64,000 nucleotides of DNA, taken from the NCBI RefSeq assembly GCF_036373705.1, contig NC_089866.1, positions 9,310,001 to 9,374,000 on the forward strand, read 5' to 3'. The notes under the pieces are model-generated. The model did no database searches, was not told the origin of the DNA, and saw only the letters and a program-made list of their open reading frames with translations. The translations under genes and the position numbers were made by a program. The DNA comes from Amia ocellicauda (taxonomy: Eukaryota; Chordata; Actinopteri; Amiiformes; Amiidae). This document shows positions 50,922 through 61,300 of the stretch, in pieces; within the stretch, counting starts at the first letter, position 1; each line of letters starts with the position of its first letter.

Positions 50922-51166
50922 AGCGTTTCACCAGGGAATCAGTGTGGAGAGCAGCTATGTACAGTGAGGGAAAAAAGTATTTGATCCCCTGCTGATTTTG
51001 TACGTTTGCCCACTGACAAAGAAATGATCAGTCTATAATTTTAATGGTAGGTGTATTTTAACAGTGAGAGACAGAATAACAACAACAAAATCCAGAAAAA
51101 CGCATTTCAGAAAAGTTATATTGATTTGCATGTTAATGAGGGAAATAAGTATTTGACCCCTTCGAC

Positions 51167-52180
51167 TTAGTACTTGGTGGCAAAACCCTTGTTGGCAATC
51201 ACAGAGGTCAGACGTTTCTTGTAGTTGGCCACCAGGTTTGCACACATCTCAGGAGGGATTTTGTCCCGCTCCTCTTTGCAGATCCTCTCCAAGTCATTAA
51301 GGTTTCGAGGCTGACGTTTGGCAACTCGAACCTTCAGCTCCCTCCACAGATTTTCTATGGGATTAAGGTCTGGAGACTGGCTAGGCCACTCCAGGACCTT
51401 AATGTGCTTCTTCTTGAGCCACTCCTTTGTTGCTTTGGCTGTGTGTTTTGGGTCATTGTCATGCTGGAATACCCATCCACGACCCATTTTCAATGCCCTG
51501 GCTGAGGGAAGGAGGTTCTCACCCAAGATTTGACGGTACATGGCCCCGTCCATCGTCCCTTTGATGCGGTGCAGTTGTCCTGTCCCCTTAGCAGAAAAAC
51601 ACCCCCAAAGCATAATGTTTCCACCTCCATGTTTGACGGTGGAGATGGTGTTCTTGGGGTCATTCCTCCTCCTCCAAACACGGCGAGTTGAGTTGATGCC
51701 AAAGAGCTCGATTTTGGTCTCATCTGACCACAACACTTTCACCCAGTTCTCCTCTGAATCATTCAGATGTTCATTGGCAAACTTCAGACGGGCCTGTACA
51801 TGTGCTTTCTTGAGCAGGGGGACCTTGCGGGCGCTGCAGGATTTCAGTCCTTCACGGCATAGTGTGTTACCAATTGTTTTCTTGGTGACTATGGTCCCAG
51901 CTGCCTTGAGATCATTAACAAGATCCTCCCGTGTAGTTCTGGGCTGATTCCTCACCGTTCTCATGATCATTGAAACTCCACGAGGCGAGATCTTGCATGG
52001 AGCCCCAGACCGAGGGAGACTGACAGTTATTTTGGGTTTCTTCCATTTGCGAATAATCGCACCAACTGTTGTCACCTTCTCACCAAGCTGCTTGGCGATG
52101 GTCTTGTAGCCCATTCCAGCCTTGTGTAGGTCTACAATCTTGTCCCTGACATCCTTGGACAGCTCTTTGGTCTTGGCCAT
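51167..52180 (-). CDS. Tc1-like DD34E transposase, open reading frame intact
   Basis: A continuous 337-codon minus-strand frame starts at a strong Kozak context (CCACCATGG, 52180); an upstream in-frame ATG at 52264 falls inside the hairpin and promoter and is rejected. The length is the usual one for Tc1 transposases (about 340). Two N-terminal helix-turn-helix DNA-binding units span about residues 7-110 ([40 protein letters not shown]). The catalytic DDE triad is complete: Asp153 in [10 protein letters not shown], Asp241 in [11 protein letters not shown], Glu276 in [11 protein letters not shown], with 34 residues between the last two. The glycine-rich box [14 protein letters not shown] is present. 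A TATAAAAG box lies about 50 bp upstream of the ATG. The protein looks enzymatically plausible; whether it is expressed cannot be judged from sequence. Confidence 0.95.
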   Translation of the reverse strand: MAKTKELSKDVRDKIVDLHKAGMGYKTIAKQLGEKVTTVGAIIRKWKKPKITVSLPRSGAPCKISPRGVSMIMRTVRNQPRTTREDLVNDLKAAGTIVTKKTIGNTLCREGLKSCSARKVPLLKKAHVQARLKFANEHLNDSEENWVKVLWSDETKIELFGINSTRRVWRRRNDPKNTISTVKHGGGNIMLWGCFSAKGTGQLHRIKGTMDGAMYRQILGENLLPSARALKMGRGWVFQHDNDPKHTAKATKEWLKKKHIKVLEWPSQSPDLNPIENLWRELKVRVAKRQPRNLNDLERICKEERDKIPPEMCANLVANYKKRLTSVIANKGFATKY

Positions 52181-52225
52181 GGTGGAGAGTTTGGAATCTG
52201 ATTGATTGATTACTTCTGTGGACAA

Positions 52226-52316
52226 GTGTCTTTTATACAGGTAACGAGCTGAGATTAGGAGCACTCCCTTTAAGAGAGTGCTCCTAATCTCAGCTCGTTA
52301 CCTGTATAAAAGACAC
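52226..52316. repeat. Perfect 41-bp inverted repeat in the Tc1 promoter region
   Basis: The arms 52226-52266 and 52276-52316 are exact complements around a 9-nt loop. Each arm carries TATAAAAG, so a TATA box faces each way: one towards the transposase start, the other outward across the right terminus. Copy 1 has the same structure with about 15 bp of one arm deleted (near 5071). Confidence 0.95.
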
Positions 52317-52375
52317 CTGGGAGCCAGAAATCTTGCTGATTGATAGGGGATAAAATACTTTTTTCCCTCACTGTA

Positions 52376-55300
52376 TATTTACACACACACACACATCACA
52401 TTGACCTCTGACCTCCAAGTCACAGGGAAGTCATACACACTCCATCATATTCGCTGGCGCTGAATGGAAAGTCTGCACTCTCACTGCAAAGAGGAGACTA
52501 CTCAAACATCCTTTAGCACTTTCATTCGCCTCAGATACTACAGTGCGGCACTTGATGTTCATGGAGGCCGGAATGCACTCTTCACTGCGGGGCCTCCCGA
52601 TCGCACACAAACGATGTGGCATGAACAGCTTGTTTCCTGAATTTCCCAACTCCCAAAGAACCAGGAGGATTTCAGATGTATTTTTTGTTGGTATGTTTTC
52701 TTCCAGAAGGAAAGCTAGCAGCTATGTTGGAACAGTGGCAGTGATGTTTTTCCCCTTCAGGTCTGCAGTCTAAGCCTTTACAGTTTCTCTATAAAAGGAA
52801 GCAAAAAGGATGTAAAGATACCCCGTCCTCCTCATTCCCTCAAGACACTGCCGACATTCCTGCGCTGGCCCCCGTGCTCCCTTTTATTTATTTGGATTTT
52901 TCTCATCGGCTCCCCTTCCTGTGGCTGCTCAGTGACCCTCTGCTGCCCCCCTACCAGCCACACCGCGACCCCTCGCAACCCCTATTGTCCTCCTTCTGCA
53001 GGAGCTCCCAACCAATCCCGGTACTGAGAAGGGCAGACACAATGGCACCCCACTGACCACACAGCGTCCCACACACTGCAAAACACGGAACCGCACAGCC
53101 AAAACCAACACTCTCCCTGCTGCTGGGACAACTAGGCCTACCAACAGCAGAGTCTGCTTGGCCTCAAACAAAACACCATGGTGCCTATGGCAAGGGCTAA
53201 GAAAGTCATAAAACCCTCATGCATGTTATTCAGTATTCACAGGCACACAAACTAGAAGAGCTACACAGTAAGCCTGGAAAATTGTGTCCCATTAGGGGTA
53301 CCAACAGAGTAAGTATTAGGATTATTATTGTCATAAATAAAATTGGCCTGATCTCATAGATCTATGCCCCAAATCTCTGCAATACCTTATTAGATATGTA
53401 GGGATTATTTTCCTTTTGCTTAAGTAGTCCTCAAAACACGTGTATGATTTGCAAACTTTGGTACTCCGAAATGAGCACAATCTACCATCGGTAACGGTAA
53501 AAAGAACTCAAAGTCTGACACACTTCTTTAATGAGGTAGGAAATATTCGTTCGAGATCAGTTTCCATCCCAGTCCCACATACGTCCGTGTCTGTGCAGGT
53601 GTGTGAGGCAGTTACAGATTGTCTTACTGCCGATCCCACATCCACCGGACACTCGGATCCTGGAGTATCTGCTATTGTGGGAACAACCTTGACTCTGGCT
53701 AGAGCCGACATTGATCGTGTGTAAAAGTATCCGAGAAATCCGGAACGAATCGTATTATAAACAATTCTATGTACAATATTACTAAAAGCAATGGGACAAG
53801 CCTCCATCTTCTGGTAATGGATTGCACCAGAGGTCACTGGCTACATAGAGGTTGGTGTTTATGTGAAGGGCATTGAACACCTGAATCTATAGTGAAATGT
53901 TGGAAACCTCTGTTTCCATTTTATGCTGAAAGCCAGTACATCGATCATCACAATAACAGAGGTTACAGAATCCAGTCCAAGAGTTAAAAACATGTCATGG
54001 CATACTCAATCCCCACCTCAGGGCAGGAATGGCCAATAAAGAAGATATCACAGAGAAAGAAATGCACTGTGTGAGAAATGTCACAGCATTGCTCCAGCCG
54101 TCTAAAGTATTGCAGCAGACGTACAGGCCGAGGGGGCGATTGGGTTTTGTTTAGCATATTGTTAACCTCTGTCTTTTGGTATTTGTCCAGCTATTTGATA
54201 ATATGGTGTACAGAATACACATTTTTAAACCCTTGCATAGTGCCATGCTCTCCACATACTGCACAGTTTGATGCGGCACGCAAGCAGCAAGAGAACCGCT
54301 AATAAAACCGCAAGAGCTCTGTGTGTGAGAGCAGAGCAAGCCAGGATTAAATGTTGCACTAAATTAATGATTACAGCGATAACCCCCAAGCCCGCAGTCA
54401 GGCGCCCACCTCAGACTTGCAGTGCAGCGCAGGGCTCTGGCTGCTTGCAGAGGGGCGATCAAGTCACACTCCGCACCCATCGGCTCCCTCCCCGCACAAG
54501 AGGCCATCTGGGAGGGAGTTACTAATTCTCAGAGGAAATCGAATCCCAAGTATACTCATTACACGGCACTGGATATCGCTTCTAGAGCCGAGCAGCATAT
54601 AGCTGTGATTGGGCCGTGGTTCTGCAGAATTCCCCTTATGTGAATGAACCAAGGCAGACAGTCTCGTTTTGGGGTGCATTTGTTCTCCAGCTTTCCCCAT
54701 TCGTCATCGATCAAGGTTGGAGGCTGGCAAAGGGCTCGGTTTTCAGGTTAAAGCAGCCTCAAGCACTCAGTGATGCCTATAAGGAGATCGGTTGAGGTAC
54801 TGTGCATCTTCAAGCTGATCATAATCATCAAGTCAACACCAGCTCATTAAGAGCTCAACGTATTGTCGACAGTGCGGCAGCAGGGAAAAGTTATTTTTAC
54901 CATGGGACTCCTGTGGTGTCCTGAAGCTGCTTTACAGGAGAGCAGGAAAAGAGGAGAAGGACTAAGAAGAAGAAAAAAAGTCAAACACAAAGAGAGATTG
55001 AAAGAGAAAAGGAGGGGGGCAGGGGGGCACTAGCTGCATACTGGTTCTGTGAAACACCCCAGCCCTCACATGATGGGGCCATGAGGAGAAGTTTGTGAAT
55101 TAGCAGCACACAATGGAGTGTACTGTGGAGCAGGGAGATGGGGGGGGACTGACTGTTCTGCCTTCAATGGGATCAGATTAAAGGAGACGCTGGGAGATTA
55201 GCTAGGAATACATTAAGGCAGAGTTGCCCAGTATGGTCACTGTGGAAAAGGAGCCATCAAGATGCCAGCACACCGGAACAGAGCAGGGCCTCCTGAGCTG

Positions 55301-58300
55301 CGGATGATAGTGGACGTTTACGACAAACTTCCCTGTTCGGGTCTCAGATTCAGGTTTCAGCCTCAACACTCTGAGCTGCTGGAGGGTAATGAGGAAGACA
55401 TCAGACTCCACAACAGGGAGCAGCTTATTCCATCCCAGGTGTTACTTACAGTTGGATCTTGCAATGGGAGTCCTCTTTTTCTTTTCCCGGCAGTCTCCAC
55501 AGAAGTAGATGTCGCTGCGCTGCTCAGCCCAGACTGACTTCAGGTCACCCCCTCGGCTGGTCTGGACATCACTGCAACAAATGCTCGCGCTATACCGGAT
55601 TTCCAGACGATCACATTGATGTTCATATACAAAATCCAAACCTCCACAATCCTCTCTCAGCACAGGGAGGCTGGTTCCCCTGCATTGTGGTAATCTAGCA
55701 ATATAATCTCCCAAGGCAGGCACATGCAGTTTCCTTGCCAAGCCTAACACGTGACACCCTGGTTTCTCACTTTAACAGACAGCTCACCCGAGAAAGTTCT
55801 TAACACGGGGTGGACTGTATCCAGATCAATGTGTTGATGAGTAAACCAATAAGCAGAAGACATGATTATGCAAAGTCAGTCCAAGAAGATACAATAAAGG
55901 CCTTTAAATATTTCCACTGCCTCTGTGGTGCACAGGGGAAAACTGGGAGATGGAGCTTATCTCGACATGTGGAAGATCAGGAGACGAGATGCATTTCAAC
56001 TGAGAAACAGATAAACTGCTGCCATGTCACTATCGTTTTTTTTTTTTTTTTTATATTGTTAGTAGAAATACATGTACAGATATTGTAAAGCCACCATTTT
56101 CACAACCTTGTGTAAAGTCAGTTTAATCAACAGGCACCCTAAAGGGAGTGCATTAGATACTACAGCGCTCAGGTGTACAAATAAGTGGAATCCCTGCCGA
56201 TATACCATGCATCTAAAACCACTGTCTTTTACGGGCTTCCTGCCTCCCTTCGCGACTGCCAACCCATCGCTGCAACAGTAATGTTTCTATAGCAAGGTCT
56301 GCTGCCTCTGCACAGCACTTGTCAATCCTAGTTCATGGTAGTAGAGTCCGATATATGTCCAGATCCAAGGGGGAAGTCATGCACATCTATATTGCCTAAT
56401 ATATAGTAACACGTATATTGTTTTGGTTTATTAATCTCTTCACTGATTTTCGTGTAAATGCGGTGGTGGTTATGCTATATGCTATAAACACTTTTCAGAT
56501 ATGGCTGCCTTCTCCCCAGTGCCAGTGTAACTGGTTGCCACATTTCTGCTAAACACTACTTCTCGACTGCCACCGTGTACGAATCTTCACTGTATTTGGT
56601 TACATGCTCTAGTTTCAATTACTTCAGTTGGGACTATATTGTATGTACATTTTTTACTTGTGTAAAAGGTTGTGGACAATTGCAAGTCGTCTTGGGTGGA
56701 TGTTTTCTTGTTTTTTAAATCATAAAAAATAATAATTGAGATCAAAGCAACACCAGAAGATGTCAATGGGGGTTTGGCACAAAGACTATCACTCGGAAGG
56801 AGTCTGCCTCCTAAACCTGTGTCTGTATACACACGGACCCAACATCTGGACGGAAGCCGGCAGAACTAATTTCTGCTGCACAAGACCTACATCAAGGGAG
56901 AGATTCTCCACTCCCCATCCCCTTTCCCATGCATTGTAATAAAACCTCAGTTCCTGACGACGAGGAAAGGAGAGAGTTCGACTGCTCCTGGTCTTCTGCT
57001 GTTCTACTGTACCACAAGCAACAGCTGAGGGGGATAAAAAAAAAAAAAAAAAAAACATTTCTGCTCCTGCTGCAACTACCACTGCATTCACACCACTTCT
57101 AGAGAAACAGGCCGACTAGGAAAACAAAACGAAAACTAAGTTTTCTTTTTTTTGTTGTTGTTGTTATGTAGCCTATACATCTATTGCTGAACCATTCTCG
57201 GATGACAGAGGAACATATAATTAATATAATCACATGGTTTGTTATGGTATAATTAGTGGTCTCTGTCTTCTGCACTGTTCTGTCATGCAGCAGGACGCCC
57301 TGCTCAGACATTTGATACACCGCCGTGCGTGCTTTGCTGGGCTCCGCAGGCTGGAGAGAGGGAACAGAAAGCAGAACTGAACCAGAAGGGTACTGGGAAA
57401 ATATTAGTGTGTTGTGAATGTCTGGCGGCACTAGTGGCAGAACTGGGGAAAGCTGAAAGGATTTACTCCTGACAAATTACGACAGAGGCACGCTGATCCA
57501 TAGTTTATTTGATTGATTTTTATCTGCAAAGAGAGACAGAATGACCGGCTGGTTATGCACCACATGATACGTGCTGTCTTAGTCTGCAGTTTTCTTGCAT
57601 AAATAGACAGATAAAGCCAGCCACTCCGATTTCAATACAAACAGGTAGGATTATCACCATACACAGTTTAATAATTAACCCACTCAGCCCAGGCTGTTGA
57701 CTCAACAGGATATGTTGTTTTATTCACACAATGAATCAGGCTTGTGTTAAATCTTTGAAATGTTGTGCGGCTGTTTGTCTTCAGATTTTAATGTTCTATA
57801 GTTAAGGTCTGGAACGTGGCTGTGTACAATTTAAATTGCCCAATACAGAAAGATACTGACTGAATGATTCGCTTTAAGTTGTCAATATCCATTTCTGCTT
57901 GTTCAAGAGCTAACTGTGTAAGAGAAATGTCTCCTCTTAAACTCCAACTGCAATGTTTTGTGGCTGACAAATAGCAAAAAAAAATCCAGAATGTGCCAGA
58001 ATCATCTGAAATAATTACTGCATTCATCAAAGAGTGATTTTTAACTCTAAAAGCATGTTGTGGAGGCTGCAATTGGATTCAAAATAAACAAATATTCTCA
58101 AATCTGTCTCGAAAACCCCCCAACAATTACAACAACAAAAAAACAGTTTCCTCCCCAGGAGTTCAGGAGTGTTGGAAGACCCCTCTCTGGGGGATATACC
58201 CAGACAACTTCAGGGTGACAGTCCACATCATGGCACTGCCAGTGGACCTAGACTGATCTGATGAAAGGTTGGATGTCACGTTTGGCTGCTGTTATTCGTT

Positions 58301-61300
58301 GCCTCCCCAGAGACCCAGCTTGCTTGTCCTGATGCACACAGCTGCGGGGCTGATTTCACTCTATACTGCAGTCACACGGCACCTCGCACACATGTGCTTT
58401 TCACACTCTGGTGGAAAAGTGCTTTCCCCAGCCAGCCAGCCAGCCTGTCCGCCTGCCCGCCCGCCCGCCAGACAGCCAGCGTTCCGGGAATCCTTGTTCC
58501 TAGAAACTCTGCAACTGAGGCCAAGCCACTTCAGAGTGAGGCTGCATGCCTCCCGTAGTGCCATTCCCAAACACACAGAGAACTGCAGCACAGAGAGAGA
58601 GAGTTGCCACACAGAAACACACCCCGCATTCATCCTTTAAAGAGTGCACCCAGCACATGCAGTCATGGGCACGCAGGACATGAACAGTAACCACACACAC
58701 AAAAGAGAGCACACAAAAACTAAACCCATCCATTTCAATATTAAGCACTAGTTACTGTGGCTTCTCTCCTGTTTCTGTGTTTGACTACCTACATTCCAGT
58801 AAAGTCCCTTCAAACTAACAGCTGTGCGACAAAGGGGTGAGCTTTTTAAAATGCTAGTCGAAATTACAAAAACCGCTGCAAGGAAGGCTTGCAGCTGGGA
58901 TGTTCTTGGCTCCTAATATCCTAATCTTTATAAGTTGCCGAGTTGAGCAATGAAATGCTACATGTCATAACAGACTAAGAAACTTCCCACTGGCCTTTGA
59001 CAAAGTAAAACAGTCTTCCATGTCCCCTAAGAAAGTGCAAGGGATGTCCGTAGTGTCAAAAGTGATATGGAGAATATGCGCAGGAAGGAAAATGTATGCC
59101 TTGAAAGATCCCAGTGTAAAATCGAGGATGTTAAGTTTGGAGCTACAGGGCATGAGACTGAACAAACCACCTATTCATAGGACTGGAAAGCCGTGAAAGA
59201 CATGGATTTGCGCATTGTAACTTGAACCGAGTGGGAAGCCTGCTACAGTTACGTGTACAACCCGGAGGATGAAATCGAATTTCCTCTCGCCGGCCACAAA
59301 GATCCTTTCCACACTGGCAGCATGTGACGAGCAGACCCTCGAGCCGCATGCAGCCGCTCGCTCAACATCACAATTCAATTACATCCCTCAAAGAGACAGG
59401 AAAATCTCAATTCATTAAAAGAATCATTACATTAATAAAAGCACTGTGGCGGCTGGTATGAGAACAATTGACCTTGAATGGTCTGATGTGCCAGCTCAGC
59501 AAAATAAATAAAATAAATACTGCATGAATTGAGTAGTATCACAAAACCACGATGAAAATGCATATATAAAAATGTATACAAATGCACAAGACCCTCTGCC
59601 CCAGACAAAGCAATTCCAGCTTGCAGAGATACACACAGGCCTGTTTAGAGTCATGCTGTACACACTGACATTGAGAATGATTACAAAATGAACCACACAG
59701 CAGTTTCAGAAACACTATCTTGGCTAATGACTTTGTCTATCTCCTTTCATGTTATTTTTTTAAGTTCATGTTCTTCCTCTCCAGCTTGTGACGCACAGCC
59801 CACTCATGAAGGCGTGATGGTGACTTAGCTCAGAGACGACCTTTAACCCCGTGTTGTCAACAGTGCAAGCTCCAACTCTTTTATTCCACAACCAAAAAAA
59901 CAAACTGTTAGCATTCCAGACAGAAGACCTTGCCTCACACTGCTGGTGAATTTACCTCCAAGGCTGTTTGTTTTGCCAGGGAACAAATATTACTTTTAAA
60001 GTCTTTCTTTATAAGAAAAAAAAAAAAACAATAACAAAAAAAAGAATCATTACATTCTCAAACTTGATTTAACCCCAGACCTCACAAACTTTGGCTATAT
60101 CAGAAGGTTATTTACTTGGATTTAATGACATTAAAGTTGTGTACTTTTTCAATTTGGACTGATTACAGTCACCATTATGGTAGTTACCATTTCCTATGCA
60201 GAAACTCTGGGGACTGACAGGATTGTACTGGTTCTTCCCACTTCTGTAGACAGCCTCCTCAGCACCTAACAGCCCTGACCTAACTTCTCCTTTTCATTTA
60301 CATATTTCTTTTTTCTCTTTTCTTAAACAGTAATTTCTGGGTGGTTTTGTATCACAAGTAGTGTGGTGAAAGCATTTCCGTATTTTTTTGATCACAAACA
60401 CCAGAATCACTCATTCATTTTTACATACACACACTGTCTGCTTATTTTCAACCAAACAGATTCAAGCTGCAGCAAACTGCACATCATTTTCTTGTTGCAA
60501 GGCTGCATCTGCTGTGCTTGGGTCTCTAAATCTTTACGCATAATGGAGTGGACACAGTTGTTCCATAATAATCACTGGAAAAAACAACAAAACTGTGCCC
60601 TTGGGAGAGCCAGCAAAACTGCAGCTATAAAATGGCCAACTTACAGTCCATCTGCTAATATTTAAAAAACATTTTGATATCTTTCTGGTAACAGCTACGG
60701 AACGAAAGCTGCAAAAGATGGAACCAGTAATAATAATAATGAACATTATGTAGTGTAAATTAAAATAAATACTAGCTTTTAAATAATCAAAAAGACTGGA
60801 AAAATCTGGGAAAAAAGAACAACCACAAACAGCTGAATTTAACCATGATTACAAATATGCACAATTCGTATCTCATTGATAAATCCAACCAAATGAGTGC
60901 TTACACTGTGCACCCCCTTGCCAGCAGTACTGTTTAATTACAAACAAAAGGCCTGGTTACTGTATAAACAAAAACCTAACAACATTAATAGCTAATGGAA
61001 GCCACTATTATCCACCTGAGTCCACACATTGTCTTCTGTATGGCAGGTTTCTAAATGTTATGCAGTATCTTGCAGTTTTGTTAGGTTTGAGTTTCCTCTA
61101 CATTCGCCCCCAGAGCAAAGTCTCTGGAAGGGGCTGTCCGAACCGATGCGATCAAAAGCTGCAGGTGGAACAGAGTTACAGCAGTTTTTGTGCCTGACGT
61201 CCGGGACAAGATAAGAATGAATGCGTCTGATCTCGCTCTCAGCCACATGAAAATGGCCTTAGGGACCTCATATGTGATCTGTGGTGTGATAAAGCAGCAC

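Larger units (their letters stand above)
50962..52373 (-). mobile_element. Tc1/mariner element, copy 2, with open transposase
   Basis: Termini CAGTGAGGGAAAAAAGTATT and complement are flanked by TA at 50960-50961 and 52374-52375. The left inverted repeat is full length (about 200 bp, with inner repeat near 51142). The right end keeps only about 27 nt of the outer tip. Compared with copy 1, about 174 bp are missing between GATTGATAG and GGGATAAAATACTT, as expected from recombination between the inner and outer direct repeats. It is inserted in the UBALD1 intron, in the same orientation as UBALD1. Confidence 0.95.

Noticed and set aside
51540-51947. 135-codon plus-strand ORF (and similar plus-strand ORFs at 4124-4761)
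   Set aside because: These are antisense shadows of the Tc1 transposase reading frame.
52181-52264. Upstream in-frame ATG extending the copy 2 transposase to 365 residues
   Set aside because: It lies within the palindrome and overlaps the TATA box. The ATG at 52180 has the better context and gives the usual family length.
54937-55750. Minus-strand ORF at 55442-55750 with a good donor-like sequence at its end (AACTgtaagtaa)
   Set aside because: No matching acceptor or conserved protein was seen, and it does not resemble the missing UBALD1 exons.
58430-58480. GCCAGCCA/CCGCCCGC tract considered as a tandem array with function
   Set aside because: It is a short degenerate simple repeat with no unit conservation beyond a few copies.
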